A stretch of DNA of 64,000 bases from DATAES01 sp963802415 (GCA_963802415.1 CAWDIH010000002.1:858592-922591); one strand, 5' to 3'. Numbered from the stretch's first letter, positions 33,997 to 43,399 are shown. Numbers and translations: made by a program. The notes: generated from the letters alone by a model not told the origin.

Positions 33997-34818
33997 TCAC
34001 CGTCCAACAGACTTTCGATCGGAGTTCAAGTCCCCCTCGCGCACGCGTCGTCCGCCGGCACTCGGACGCGCAACGACGAACTGTGTCCACAGCGCGTGCT
34101 CGAGCGGCGTACCGCGGATCTTTCGCTCGAACGCAGCTTGGATGCTCAGCGCGCGCGTTCCCAGTGCCTCGGCGACGCCCGGCAGGTACATCCCGGACAC
34201 CCACTCCTCCACCGGGACGAAGCCCGCGATTGCGAGTTGTTCGCGCAACTTCCGACGCGTCAGCAAGTTGATGTGTCCGGCCTTGATGACGGCCTCTTTG
34301 TAGACGCGTCGAGCGAGCTGTATGAACCCCGGCATGAATGCCACTGCCGATGCCACCTCGAGTGTGCTGTATCGCTGCGGCGTCGAGAGGATGAGCGTAC
34401 CGTCGTCCACCAGGATACGGCGCATCTCGCGTAGGGCTGCGGTCGAGTCGCGGATGTGCTCGACGACTTCAGAGCACACGACGAGTTCGAACGAGCCGTC
34501 AGCGAAGGAAGACCTCGTGATGTCGTCTCGGACGAGTTGCAGGGTGTCGTGCTCGCACCGCATGTCGACCAGGCGATCGAGATACGCACTCTCGATGTCC
34601 AACGCGACGACATGACGCGCAGTGCTCGTCAGCGTCGGGAGGTAGACGCCCGACCCAGGCCCGACCTCGAGGGCGCGTCGTACACCGGTTCCGTAGCGGC
34701 AGATCGCGTCGATCATCCAGTCACGACGCGTGCAGTGCAAGGTTCGGCGGGTTGGATTGCGCGACGTGTACAGCGTCTGCTGCAGCGCGAACATCGCTTC
34801 GCCGCGGTCGGTGATCAC
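33997..34818 (-). CDS. SAM-dependent methyltransferase
   Basis: 273 residues, class I fold: ALEVGPGSGVYLPTL (motif I, about residues 50-64), VVALDIESAYLDRL (motif II), RDDITRSSFADGSFELVVCS (post-motif), VEHIRDSTAALREMRRIL, GTLILSTPQRYSTLE. A C-terminal helix follows. GTG start at 34818 overlaps the stop of the upstream gene (GTGA). With its neighbours it may modify a lipid-linked glycan; the substrate is unknown. The C-terminal 20 codons run into the att-like sequence (about 34018), so the natural end may have been replaced. Confidence 0.85.
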   Translation of the reverse strand: MITDRGEAMFALQQTLYTSRNPTRRTLHCTRRDWMIDAICRYGTGVRRALEVGPGSGVYLPTLTSTARHVVALDIESAYLDRLVDMRCEHDTLQLVRDDITRSSFADGSFELVVCSEVVEHIRDSTAALREMRRILVDDGTLILSTPQRYSTLEVASAVAFMPGFIQLARRVYKEAVIKAGHINLLTRRKLREQLAIAGFVPVEEWVSGMYLPGVAEALGTRALSIQAAFERKIRGTPLEHALWTQFVVARPSAGGRRVREGDLNSDRKSVGR

Positions 34819-36336
34819 GCCGGCTTCTCCGTCGTGTCGGGGTCACCGAGCACTCGTGCGACGCACAGGACCGAAGTACCGAGAGGGAGCGAGATCCATC
34901 GTGTGACGAAAGCCTCGAGACGGGTGAGGAACATGCTCAGGTAGGAGATCAACGGCGAAGACACGCCCAATCCGAGCTTCGCCTCCGAACTGCTCGTATT
35001 CCGACGCATGACCCACACCGGGAGCACGAGCCAGCTGAACACGTGCGAAATCCAGACGACTTCGAATCCATTGCGCTCGAGTTCGCGCCGCAGCGTGCGG
35101 CGTGAGTACCGGCGTTCGTGGCCGAGCAGGCGGTCAGCGTCGCTCCACAGCCATTGATGGGCCGGCACGTTGACGATGAGGTAGTTGTCGCGACCGACGA
35201 TGCGCGTTGCCTCGTGCAGCACCAGTGTCGGGTCGGCGAGGTGCTCGATCACATCGAGCAGGCACGCGACGGAAGCGACGCTGTCCCGCAGCGGGAGTGC
35301 GGTCACGTCACAGGCCGTCGTGAGCAGCGCGTGTCGTTGGCGTGACGCGGTGACGAGTTCGATGTTGCCGTCGAGTGCAAGCGCACGGCTCGGCGGCAGG
35401 CCGAGCATCGCGGTCACGCCGCCGGAACCGGCACCGACATCGACGAGGAAATCAGGATCGTTCGCAAACCGCCGGATCAGTAGCGAGACGAACGTCGCCT
35501 TCGACCGGAACCACCAGTGGTTGGCATCGGCCGAGGCGAGGCGCGCGGCGTTGTCGTCGGCGAAGACGCCCCCATCGGTAGGCGTCAGCGGATGTGCGGT
35601 CCTGCGTGCCGATGCAACGTTCATCCGGATACGCGGAATCGCACGGAGCATGCGCGTACCGTCCCGCAGCGGCTTGACCCGGGAGCCGTCCTGGTGCCGC
35701 CAGACGATGCCGACCTCCTGCACGGGGATGTCGAGATGCCGCGCCAAGGCGATGATCTCCACGTCCCAGGCGAAGCCCTCCTCGTGGCAGTGGGGTAAAA
35801 TCTGCTGCCACAGAGCGACGCCCGCAGCCTTGGCTCCGCACTGGGTGTCGGCGACGCCAGGGACGACGGCGAGCTGTATCGCACGGTTGTAGGCGCGACC
35901 CAACATCTCGCGCCCGCGCCGTTGCCGGCGCGCGAGTCTCGACGCAGCGGTGCCCCGCGAACCGATCGCGAGCACCGGCGCACGACCGCGCGGCATCGAT
36001 CAACACCAGGAGCTCACTCAGTGGCGTCGACAAGTCGACGTCGCAGAACGCTGCAACACCGAATACCGCGGTGACAAGGCCGGCTTCGATCGCCGCACCT
36101 TTGCCGCGGTGCGGTCGACGGATGAGCTCGATGCACTCGCCACGCCGCCCGCGAATGAATCGCTCGACGAGGTCCGCCGTACCGTCGTTGCTGCCGTCGT
36201 CGACGAACACGAGGCGCCCGGCCGGCTCAGCTGCCACGAAGTCTGCGAGCGCGGGAGCACACGCCGCGAATCGGTGGGACTCGTTGTACAGGGGCACGAC
36301 GAGCGTGAGTGCGCGGCTCGGTTCGACCACGGTCAT
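34815..36336 (-). pseudogene. GT2 glycosyltransferase fused to a methyltransferase, frameshifted
   Basis: ATG at 36334-36336. The N-terminal GT2 domain shows LTLVVPLYNESHRF, LVFVDDGSNDGTADLVERF, HRGKGAAIEAGL and the DxD-type FCDVDLSTPLSELL, as in dolichol-phosphate glucosyltransferase-like enzymes. At about 35986-35992 the frame shifts and continues AIGSRGTAASRLARRQRRG, then DTQCGAKAAG. After about residue 250 comes a complete methyltransferase (FLVDVGAGSGGVTAMLGL, ACLLDVIEHLADPTLVLHEA) with a hydrophobic C-terminal part. The fusion of both domains in one chain is notable. The frameshift may be an error. Confidence 0.7.
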
Positions 36337-36392
36337 GATGACGGCGTCCGTGGAAAGGCTGTCGGATCGTTCGCGTTTCTCGTGTCGATGAA

Positions 36393-36536
36393 CGCGCCGA
36401 CCACGTCGGCGAGCAGTACGGGCGGACCGTGCAGCGTGGACAAGAAGCGACGGCGCAGCGCATGTGTGCCTAGGGTGAGCGAACCCAGCGCGGCCAACCC
36501 TGCGAGGGCGCCGAAAACTTCGCGAAGCAACGTCAT
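36393..36536 (-). pseudogene. duplicated 5' fragment of the GT-C gene
   Basis: Begins MTLLREVFGALAGLAALGSL like the gene at 33685, diverges after LADVVG, and then runs into unrelated sequence (AFIDTRNAND). Only about 48 codons of the original are retained. It lies within repeat copy 2. Confidence 0.8.
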
Positions 36537-36634
36537 CGCCGGCACAGATCCGTGCGCGCGGTGGCAGTACGACCCCATGCATCCCGCATCGCGGTGCAGT
36601 TTGGCGGTACACCGGACCCCGCGCCAATCGCCGT
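36394..36634. repeat. about 240-bp direct repeat, copy 2
   Basis: Same orientation as copy 1 (33543-33781), imperfect. It contains the truncated start of the GT-C gene plus its upstream region, ending at the new junction with the thioredoxin-like gene. Confidence 0.8.
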
Positions 36635-36701
36635 CCGAACCGACTTTCTCCTGCCTGTCAGGGGCCAAGCTGGTCAGGCGCGTCGACCAGCGGAACGCCT
36701 G

Positions 36702-37703
36702 ATGCGAATCGTCCCGCGATTACGCGATGCTCGACCCGTGTTCGAATCCCGACTGCCGACATTCGACGGTGCGACTGACTGGCTCAACACCGAGCCCCTG
36801 ACAACCGCGGACTTGCAAGGGAACGTCGTCCTCGTCGACTTCTGGACGTACACCTGCATCAACTGGATCCGCACCTTGCCGTACATCCGGTCATGGGCGC
36901 AGACCTACGGACCTCACGGCCTGGTTGTGGTCGGCGTGCACACACCAGAGTTCAACGTCGAGCACAACGTCGAGCGCGTGAGCCGAGCCGCGCACACAAT
37001 GCGGGTGGAGTACCCGATCGCGATCGACAACGACTACGCGGTGTGGGAAGCGTTCGCCAACAACTACTGGCCGGCGCTCTACCTCGCCGACGCCGAGGGG
37101 CGCATCCGTCACCACCACTTCGGTGAAGGCGGCTACGAGCAGACTGAAGCGGCCATTCGGGAGCATCTCGCCCATGCCGGAGCGGTCCGATTGCCGGACG
37201 GTGCCAGGCCGGTCGAAGCGCACGGCATCGAAGCGCCGGCGGACAGGTCCAACATTCGCTCGCCGGAGACGTATCTCGGGCTCGCCCGGTCGGAAGGCTT
37301 CGCGTCCCCTCAAGGTGGGTTCCTCGACGAGCCACGCGTGTACTCGGTACCACAGCGCTTGTCCGCCAATCAGTGGGCGCTCGAGGGGAATTGGACGCTG
37401 CGCACCGAGGCCGCGGTGCTCAATGAACCGAACGGGCGGATCGCCTACCGGTTCCACGCTCGCGATCTGCACTTGATCCTGGCGCCGTCGAGCGACAACT
37501 CGCCGGCGCGATACCGAGTGCGGCTCGACGCTCAGCCGCCCCTGGACGCGCACGGCCTCGATGTCGATCACGACGGAAACGGCATCGTCGACGAGCCCCG
37601 GCTGTACCAACTCATCCGCCAAGTGGGCCCTATCGCCGATCACGTCTTCGAGATCGAATTGGTCGACCCCGGAGCGTCGGCACTCTGCTTCACGTTCGGC
37701 TGA
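36702..37703 (+). CDS. thioredoxin-like protein of the DipZ C-terminal type
   Basis: 333 residues. A thioredoxin fold (about residues 30-150) with VVLVDFWTYTCINWIRTLPY is followed by a second, beta-rich carbohydrate-binding-like domain (about 210-330) that ends VFEIELVDPGASALCFTFG. The active-site sequence is TCINW: only one cysteine in the usual CxxC position, as in many DipZ/TlpA-like homologues. No N-terminal signal or CcdA-type membrane part was found, although DipZ proteins often have them, so a membrane partner may be missing. ATG at 36702. Single-gene unit after the repeat. Confidence 0.8.
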   Translation: MRIVPRLRDARPVFESRLPTFDGATDWLNTEPLTTADLQGNVVLVDFWTYTCINWIRTLPYIRSWAQTYGPHGLVVVGVHTPEFNVEHNVERVSRAAHTMRVEYPIAIDNDYAVWEAFANNYWPALYLADAEGRIRHHHFGEGGYEQTEAAIREHLAHAGAVRLPDGARPVEAHGIEAPADRSNIRSPETYLGLARSEGFASPQGGFLDEPRVYSVPQRLSANQWALEGNWTLRTEAAVLNEPNGRIAYRFHARDLHLILAPSSDNSPARYRVRLDAQPPLDAHGLDVDHDGNGIVDEPRLYQLIRQVGPIADHVFEIELVDPGASALCFTFG

Positions 37704-37786
37704 GCATCGCTCGGTCTGCACACCGAGGATCCGACGATCGCACATCATCGCCATCTCCTCCGCGCCGCCGCGACCAGAGGCGTAGC

Positions 37787-38476
37787 ATGACAGCGAACAA
37801 CCGAGGTGCGCCGGGAAGCCTGGTCGGCATGTGCCACAGGAGCGCGCCGTGGGTCCTCACCAGAATCCGATCGAGACGTACGGGCTGCAACGGGCTGACA
37901 GCGACCGCTGCGCGGTGGGTCTCCGTGCAGAGCGTCGTGTGGACCGTCACATCGAGCGTGGTGGCGATCGCACTCGGCATCGGCGCGAACAGCGCCGTTC
38001 TTGTCGCGTTCGGATCCGTCGGGCTCGTCGACGCGGTGGGATCGATTGCGCTCGCGTATCACTTCCACCACACCCTTCGACACGACCGGTTCTCCGACGA
38101 GCTCGAGCGACTGGCGCACCGCGTGGTCCTGGTCGGACTCGCGGTGGTCGGTTTGGCTGCGATCACAGCCGGGCTCGCGCGCCTGTTGATGGGCGAATCC
38201 GGTGGAGCCTCGGCCGGAGGGATGTTGGTCGCTACCGCTTCACTGGTGGTGCTCACGGTGTTGTCGACTCGGAAGCGCGCGATCGCGACACGCGTCTCGA
38301 GCCCCGCGCTGCTGTCTGATGCACACTTGTCTGCCATCGGCGCCGCGCAAGCTGCAGTCGCATTGATCGGCACGGCTGCGACGCAAGCGCTCGGCTGGAA
38401 CTGGGCCGACGCGGTCGCGACGACCGTCCTCGGTTGCGTCGCCGTGATCCTCGCCACGCGCTCGCGGAGCCACTAG
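37787..38476 (+). CDS. CDF-like cation-efflux membrane protein
   Basis: 229 residues with about five or six transmembrane helices. VLVAFGSVGLVDAVGSIALAYHFHHTL and SPALLSDAHLSAIGAAQAAV resemble helices 2 and 5 of cation diffusion facilitators, with polar Asp/His residues. The C-terminal cytoplasmic domain of true CDF zinc or iron pumps is absent (it ends at VILATRSRSH). It may be a shortened CDF-like protein of unknown cargo. The start is uncertain: ATG 37787 or a later ATG at 37829. Confidence 0.65.
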   Translation: MTANNRGAPGSLVGMCHRSAPWVLTRIRSRRTGCNGLTATAARWVSVQSVVWTVTSSVVAIALGIGANSAVLVAFGSVGLVDAVGSIALAYHFHHTLRHDRFSDELERLAHRVVLVGLAVVGLAAITAGLARLLMGESGGASAGGMLVATASLVVLTVLSTRKRAIATRVSSPALLSDAHLSAIGAAQAAVALIGTAATQALGWNWADAVATTVLGCVAVILATRSRSH

Positions 38477-38560
38477 CAAGGCGGGCGTGAACGACCTCTG
38501 ACGTCGTTTCACGCACAGGGTTCGAGGACAGCAGATTCGGACCAGCTGGACCGGCGTCAC

Positions 38561-38610
38561 CGTTAGGGGTGCGTAAAGAACGCTGCCCGGCCCGTAGAGA
38601 TCCCGTTAAG
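38561..38610 (+). promoter_or_regulatory. four-repeat operator upstream of kdp (probable KdpE site)
   Basis: Four 7-bp direct repeats: CGTTAGG 38561, CGTAAAG 38572, CGTAGAG 38593, CGTTAAG 38604. Start-to-start spacings are 11, 21 and 11 bp. OmpR-family regulators bind such tandem repeats. The same geometry recurs at 46611-46660. Confidence 0.65.
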
Positions 38611-38638
38611 CCCCCTGGGAATCGCAGTCTGCCGGGAC

Positions 38639-38644
38639 TACAAG
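38639..38644 (+). promoter_or_regulatory. -10 box of the kdp operon
   Basis: TACAAG, 7 nt before the ATG of the first small gene (38652), implying a leaderless or nearly leaderless mRNA. The last operator repeat begins 35 bp upstream, the position for an activator next to -35. Confidence 0.5.
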
Positions 38645-38651
38645 TCCACGC

Positions 38652-38804
38652 ATGGCTGACTTGCTCTTCATCGGGCTGATGATCGTGTTCTTCGGCTTGG
38701 CCGTCCTGCTCGTCCGTGGGTGCGACAAGATCGTCGGCGCCGATGAGGGCGTCGTGATCGGCGCCGTCGAGTACACGGACGACGGCGAAGAGATCGCGGC
38801 ATGA
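38652..38804 (+). CDS. 50-residue membrane peptide leading the kdp operon
   Basis: Encodes MADLLFIGLMIVFFGLAVLL and then a short acidic tail (VEYTDDGEEIAA), with one transmembrane helix. It overlaps the kdpF start by 4 bp (ATGA), so it is part of the kdp transcript. It is not KdpF, which follows. Function unknown; comparable small single-helix proteins precede kdpF in other actinobacteria. Confidence 0.75.
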   Translation: MADLLFIGLMIVFFGLAVLLVRGCDKIVGADEGVVIGAVEYTDDGEEIAA

Positions 38805-38890
38805 GCTACGACAACGGCGTCGCGCTCGTCCTGTCGATCCTGGTGACTGCCTACCTGATCTACGCGCTCATCGCGCCGGAGAAGCTCTGA
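38801..38890 (+). CDS. kdpF: KdpF, small stabilising subunit
   Basis: 29 residues: MSYDNGVALVLSILVTAYLI then YALIAPEKL, one transmembrane helix, the KdpF pattern ending in the conserved P-E-K/R-L. KdpF stabilises the KdpABC potassium pump. Its stop codon overlaps the kdpA ATG by one base. Confidence 0.85.
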   Translation: MSYDNGVALVLSILVTAYLIYALIAPEKL

Positions 38891-40608
38891 TGACGACGGC
38901 GGGGTGGCTGCAGTTCGGCTTCGTCATCCTGCTGCTGGCCGTCAGCACCCCATTGCTGGGCAGCTATATGGCCAAGGTGTACGGCGAGGAGAAGAAGGCT
39001 CCCGGCGATCGCTTCTTCCTTCCGGTCGAGCGATTCATCTACCGGGTGTGCGGGGTCGATCCGGACAGCGAACAGCGATGGACCACATACGCACTGTCGT
39101 TGATCGGCTTCAGCTTCGCGTCGCTGGTCGTCCTCTACCTGCAGTTGCGGGTTCAGGGGCACTTGCCCCTGAACCCCAACAACCTCGGTTTCGTGCGCCC
39201 GGACCTCGCCTTCAACACGTCTGTCAGCTTCCTCACCAACACGAACTGGCAGAACTACTCGGGCGAGTCGACCATGACGCACCTCAGCCAAATGGCTGGC
39301 TTGGCCATGCACAATTTCGTGTCCGCTGCCGCGGGCGCGGCCATCGCAGTGGCGTTGATCCGAGGGCTCGTTCGCCGCCGTACGCGCACGCTCGGCAACT
39401 TCTGGGTCGATCTCACACGTACGACGACGCGGGTCCTGTTGCCCTTCGCGTTCATCTTCGCTCTGTTCCTGATGAGCCAAGGGGTCATCCAGAATTTCCA
39501 TGCCGACAAGACGGTCACGACGGTGACGGGCCAGGAGCAGACCATCCCGGGTGGACCGATCGCGGGTCAGGAAGCGATCAAGGAGATCGGCGAGAACGGC
39601 GGTGGCCCCTTCAACGCCAACGCCGCCCACCCATACGAGAACCCCAACCCCATCACGAACGTCTTCGAGATCTGGGCATTGCTCGCCATCCCATTCGCGT
39701 TTACGTACACGTTCGGCAAGCTGGCCAAGGACCAGAAGCAGGGATGGGTCGTCTTCGCCACGATGTTCGTCCTCTGGGCGGGGATGACCGTGATCATCAT
39801 GCCGATCGAGGCCCGCGGGAATCCGAACTTCACGGCGGCGGGCGCGAGCCAATCGGCGACCGCCGATCAGGCGGGTGGAAACATGGAGGGCAAGGAGGCG
39901 CGTTTCGGGCCCGCCGCTTGCGGTCTCTTCGCCTCGTCGACGACGGGGACGTCGACCGGGGCGATCGACTGCCAGCACGACAGCTTGGTGCCGCTCGGCG
40001 GCGCCGTTCCCTTGGTCAACATGATGTATGGGGAGGTGAGCCCGGGCGGTACCGGTTCGGGCCTGTACGGGATGTTGGTCTTCGCGCTGCTGGCCGTGTT
40101 CATTGCCGGGCTCATGGTCGGGCGAACGCCCGAGTACCTGGGGAAGAAGATCCAGGCCCCGGAGATGAAGCTGGTCGTGCTCTACATCCTCTTCGTCCCG
40201 GTCGTGATCCTGGCGTTCACCGGCATCTCGGTCGTGTCGGGGTTCGCGTTGAACTCGCTGGCCAACGACGGCCCGCACGGCTTGACCGAGATCACCTACG
40301 CGTTCACATCGCAGGCCAACAACAACGGCTCTGCTTTCGGCGGCCTCACCGGCGACACGCAGTGGTACAACATCGCCGGCGCGGTCTGCATGCTCGTCGG
40401 TCGGTTCTTCCTCATGATCCCCGTGCTGGCCATCGCCGGTTCGCTCGGCCGCAAGCAGCGGGTGCCTGCGTCGGCCGGAACGTTCCCGACCGGCACGCCG
40501 CTCTTCACGGCCTTGCTGTTCGGCGTCGTGATCATCGTCGTCGGCCTGACGTACTTCCCGGTCGTCTCGCTCGGCCCAGTGGTCGAGCATCTGACGGGAA
40601 AGTTCTAG
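38890..40608 (+). CDS. kdpA: potassium-transporting ATPase, KdpA channel subunit
   Basis: 572 residues, about 10 transmembrane helices, homologous to the KtrB/TrkH channel. KdpA binds and conducts K+ through a filter of four P-loops. Conserved segments are seen: NNLGFVRPDLAFNTSVSFLT then NTNWQNYSGESTMTHLSQMA near the first filter, and NNNGSAFGGLTGDTQWYN near the third. ATG at 38890. Second structural gene of the operon. Confidence 0.96.
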   Translation: MTTAGWLQFGFVILLLAVSTPLLGSYMAKVYGEEKKAPGDRFFLPVERFIYRVCGVDPDSEQRWTTYALSLIGFSFASLVVLYLQLRVQGHLPLNPNNLGFVRPDLAFNTSVSFLTNTNWQNYSGESTMTHLSQMAGLAMHNFVSAAAGAAIAVALIRGLVRRRTRTLGNFWVDLTRTTTRVLLPFAFIFALFLMSQGVIQNFHADKTVTTVTGQEQTIPGGPIAGQEAIKEIGENGGGPFNANAAHPYENPNPITNVFEIWALLAIPFAFTYTFGKLAKDQKQGWVVFATMFVLWAGMTVIIMPIEARGNPNFTAAGASQSATADQAGGNMEGKEARFGPAACGLFASSTTGTSTGAIDCQHDSLVPLGGAVPLVNMMYGEVSPGGTGSGLYGMLVFALLAVFIAGLMVGRTPEYLGKKIQAPEMKLVVLYILFVPVVILAFTGISVVSGFALNSLANDGPHGLTEITYAFTSQANNNGSAFGGLTGDTQWYNIAGAVCMLVGRFFLMIPVLAIAGSLGRKQRVPASAGTFPTGTPLFTALLFGVVIIVVGLTYFPVVSLGPVVEHLTGKF

Positions 40609-40621
40609 GAGCGCATCGGAC

Positions 40622-42703
40622 ATGACCATTCCTGCTGACAGCGGACTGAAGACGCTCGAACCCCGCGAGCCCCAAGTCGATCCTCACCACTCGAAACGTC
40701 GTGCCACCTCGATGTTCGAGCCGGCCATCATGAAGCGAGCGGTCGTCGACTCGTTCACCAAGCTGAACCCTCGGCTTCAAGCGCGCAACCCGGTGATGTT
40801 CATCGTCGAGATCGGAAGCGTCGTCACGACCTTCCTCGCCATCCGCGACACCGACGGGTTCGCGGCACTCATCGCGGTGTGGCTGTGGTTCACGGTGCTG
40901 TTCGCGAACTTCGCCGAAGCGGTTGCCGAAGGCCGTGGCAAGGCCCAGGCGGACACCCTGCGTCGGACGCGTTCCGAGACGATGGCCAACGTTCGCCAAC
41001 CGGACGGCTCGATCAGGCAGGTCGCGTCGACGGATCTGAAGATCGGTGACGAGTGCGTCGTCGGCCCGGGCGAGATGATCCCGGGTGACGGGGATGTGAT
41101 CGAAGGCATCGCATCGGTCGACGAGTCGGCTATCACGGGCGAGTCCGCTCCTGTCATCCGGGAGTCGGGCGGCGATCGCAGCGCCGTCACCGGAGGTACC
41201 CGCGTCCTGTCCGATCTCATCGTCGTCAAGATCACGACGAAGCCGGGCGAGAGCTTCATCGACCGGATGATCGCTCTCGTGGAGGGTGCGGAACGTCAGA
41301 AGACGCCGAACGAGATCGCGCTCAACATCCTCCTCGCCGGGTTGACGCTCATCTTCTTGCTGGCGACCGTCACCTTGGCGCCCTTCGCGATCTACTCACA
41401 AGCAGAGCAGTCGATCACCGTGCTGGTCGCCCTGCTCGTGTGTCTCATCCCGACGACCATCGGAGCGCTGCTCTCGGCCATCGGCATTGCCGGCATGGAT
41501 CGCCTTGTGCAGCGCAACGTGCTCGCCATGTCAGGTCGCGCAGTCGAGGCGGCCGGCGACTGCAACACGCTGTTGCTCGACAAGACCGGCACCATCACCT
41601 ACGGCAACCGGATGGCATCCGAGTTCATCGCGGTCAGTGGCGTGCAGGAGGAGCAGCTGGCTGAGGTCGTGCTGTTGTCGAGCCTCGCCGACGAAACGCC
41701 GGAGGGTCGATCGATCGTCCAGCTCGCGGAGGATGACTTCGGGCTCGAGCCGCAGGATCTCGACGGCGCCGAGCTCGTGTCGTTCACGGCGCAGACCCGC
41801 ATGTCGGGCATCGAATGGGACGGGCGCTCGATTCGAAAGGGCGCAGCCGACTCCGTACGGAAGTGGGTCGAGGAACAAGGCGGGACGATTCCGCACGAGC
41901 TCCACGCGATCGTCGACGGCATCGCAGTGAACGGTGGGACGCCCCTGGTCGTCGCAGAGGGACCACGGATCCTCGGCGTGATCCACCTCAAGGACACGGT
42001 CAAGGACGGCATCTCGGAGCGGTTCGGCGAGATGCGGGCGATGGGCATCCGCACGATCATGATCACCGGCGACAACCCATTGACCGCCAAGGCCATCGCC
42101 GACGAAGCGGGCGTCGACGACTTCCTCGCCGAGGCAACGCCCGAAGACAAGATGGCCTACATCAAGAAGGAGCAGGCGGGCGGCTCCTTGGTGGCGATGA
42201 CCGGTGACGGCACGAATGACGCACCGGCGCTCGCGCAAGCCGATGTGGGCGTTGCCATGAACACCGGCACGCAGGCGGCGAAGGAAGCCGGGAACATGGT
42301 CGACCTCGACTCGAACCCGACGAAGCTCATGGAGATCGTCGAGATCGGCAAGCAGCTCCTGATCACTCGTGGATCACTCACGACGTTCTCGATCGCCAAC
42401 GACGTCGCAAAGTACTTCGCCATCATCCCGGCAATGTTCCTGGGCGTGTTCCCGGCTCTCGACACCGTCAACATCATGAAGCTCGACAACCCACACTCGG
42501 CCATCCTGTCGGCGGTCATCTTCAACGCCCTCATCATTGTGATCCTCATCCCGTTGGCACTGAGAGGCGTGAAGTACCGCGCGCTCGGAGCTGCTGCGGT
42601 GCTGCGGCGGAATCTCCTGATCTACGGACTCGGTGGCCTGATCGCTCCCTTCATCGGCATCAAGATCATCGACGTCATCGTCAGCGGACTCGGGGTGAAT
42701 TAG
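40622..42703 (+). CDS. kdpB: potassium-transporting ATPase, KdpB ATP-hydrolysing subunit
   Basis: 693 residues, a type IA P-type ATPase. The phosphorylation motif LLLDKTGTITYG (Asp about 320), the A-domain motif ITGESAPVIRESGG, the nucleotide-domain region and the hinge TGDGTNDAPALAQADVGVAM are all present. It couples ATP hydrolysis to K+ uptake through KdpA. ATG at 40622, 13 bp after kdpA. Confidence 0.97.
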   Translation: MTIPADSGLKTLEPREPQVDPHHSKRRATSMFEPAIMKRAVVDSFTKLNPRLQARNPVMFIVEIGSVVTTFLAIRDTDGFAALIAVWLWFTVLFANFAEAVAEGRGKAQADTLRRTRSETMANVRQPDGSIRQVASTDLKIGDECVVGPGEMIPGDGDVIEGIASVDESAITGESAPVIRESGGDRSAVTGGTRVLSDLIVVKITTKPGESFIDRMIALVEGAERQKTPNEIALNILLAGLTLIFLLATVTLAPFAIYSQAEQSITVLVALLVCLIPTTIGALLSAIGIAGMDRLVQRNVLAMSGRAVEAAGDCNTLLLDKTGTITYGNRMASEFIAVSGVQEEQLAEVVLLSSLADETPEGRSIVQLAEDDFGLEPQDLDGAELVSFTAQTRMSGIEWDGRSIRKGAADSVRKWVEEQGGTIPHELHAIVDGIAVNGGTPLVVAEGPRILGVIHLKDTVKDGISERFGEMRAMGIRTIMITGDNPLTAKAIADEAGVDDFLAEATPEDKMAYIKKEQAGGSLVAMTGDGTNDAPALAQADVGVAMNTGTQAAKEAGNMVDLDSNPTKLMEIVEIGKQLLITRGSLTTFSIANDVAKYFAIIPAMFLGVFPALDTVNIMKLDNPHSAILSAVIFNALIIVILIPLALRGVKYRALGAAAVLRRNLLIYGLGGLIAPFIGIKIIDVIVSGLGVN

Positions 42704-43399
42704 ATGAGACGCCAGCTCATGACCGGTTTCCTCATGACCATCGCCCTGACGGTGCTGGTGGGTCTGCTCTATCCGCTCGCTGTGTACGGCGTCGGTCAAG
42801 GTCTGTTCCGCGACAATGCGAACGGGTCGTTCGTGAAGAACAAGGACGGGCAGGTCATAGGGTCGTCACTGATAGGTCAGAGCTTCGTCGACACGGATGG
42901 CAACCCCGATCCGAAGTACTTCCAGCCACGGCCGTCGGCTGCGGGCGACGGCTACGACGCACTGGCGAGCTCTGGTACCAACCTCGGCCCGTCGAACCCG
43001 AAGCTGATCGCTCCGGCGACAGGACCGGACTGCTTCCTGGTCGACAAGACGGACGCGGACGGCAACCCGGTCCTCGGGCCGGACGGCAATCCCGAACAGG
43101 AGTGCTACGGCGAGACGGTGCCCGGCCGGATCACGACGTACCGCGACTTCAACAAGCTCGCTGCCGATGCGCAGGTGCCGGTGGACGCCGTGACCGCGTC
43201 GGCGTCCGGTCTTGATCCCCACATCTCGGTCGCGAACGCGAAGCTCCAGGCGCAGCGGGTCGCTGATGCTCGGGGCCTGCCGGTCGACACCGTCAATTCC
43301 CTCATCTCCAAGCACACCGCAGGTCGCTCCTGGGGGTTCCTGGGTGAGAAGGTGGTCAACGTGCTCGAGCTCAACCTCGACTTGGACCAGCAGACGTAA
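42704..43399 (+). CDS. kdpC: potassium-transporting ATPase, KdpC subunit
   Basis: 231 residues. One N-terminal membrane anchor (GFLMTIALTVLVGLLYPLAV) is followed by an exported domain with QPRPSAAGDGYDALASSGTN and DAVTASASGLDPHISVANAK, the conserved KdpC segments. A slightly longer middle part, with a TDADGNPVLGPDGNPEQEC insert, is present. The start directly follows the kdpB stop. KdpC stabilises the pump and raises ATP affinity. Confidence 0.95.
   Translation: MRRQLMTGFLMTIALTVLVGLLYPLAVYGVGQGLFRDNANGSFVKNKDGQVIGSSLIGQSFVDTDGNPDPKYFQPRPSAAGDGYDALASSGTNLGPSNPKLIAPATGPDCFLVDKTDADGNPVLGPDGNPEQECYGETVPGRITTYRDFNKLAADAQVPVDAVTASASGLDPHISVANAKLQAQRVADARGLPVDTVNSLISKHTAGRSWGFLGEKVVNVLELNLDLDQQT

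Noticed and set aside
38860..40629. A 589-codon open frame on the minus strand opposite kdpA
   Set aside because: It is the mirror of a clear kdpA gene in GC-rich DNA, has no domain and an abnormal Arg/Asp/His-rich composition.
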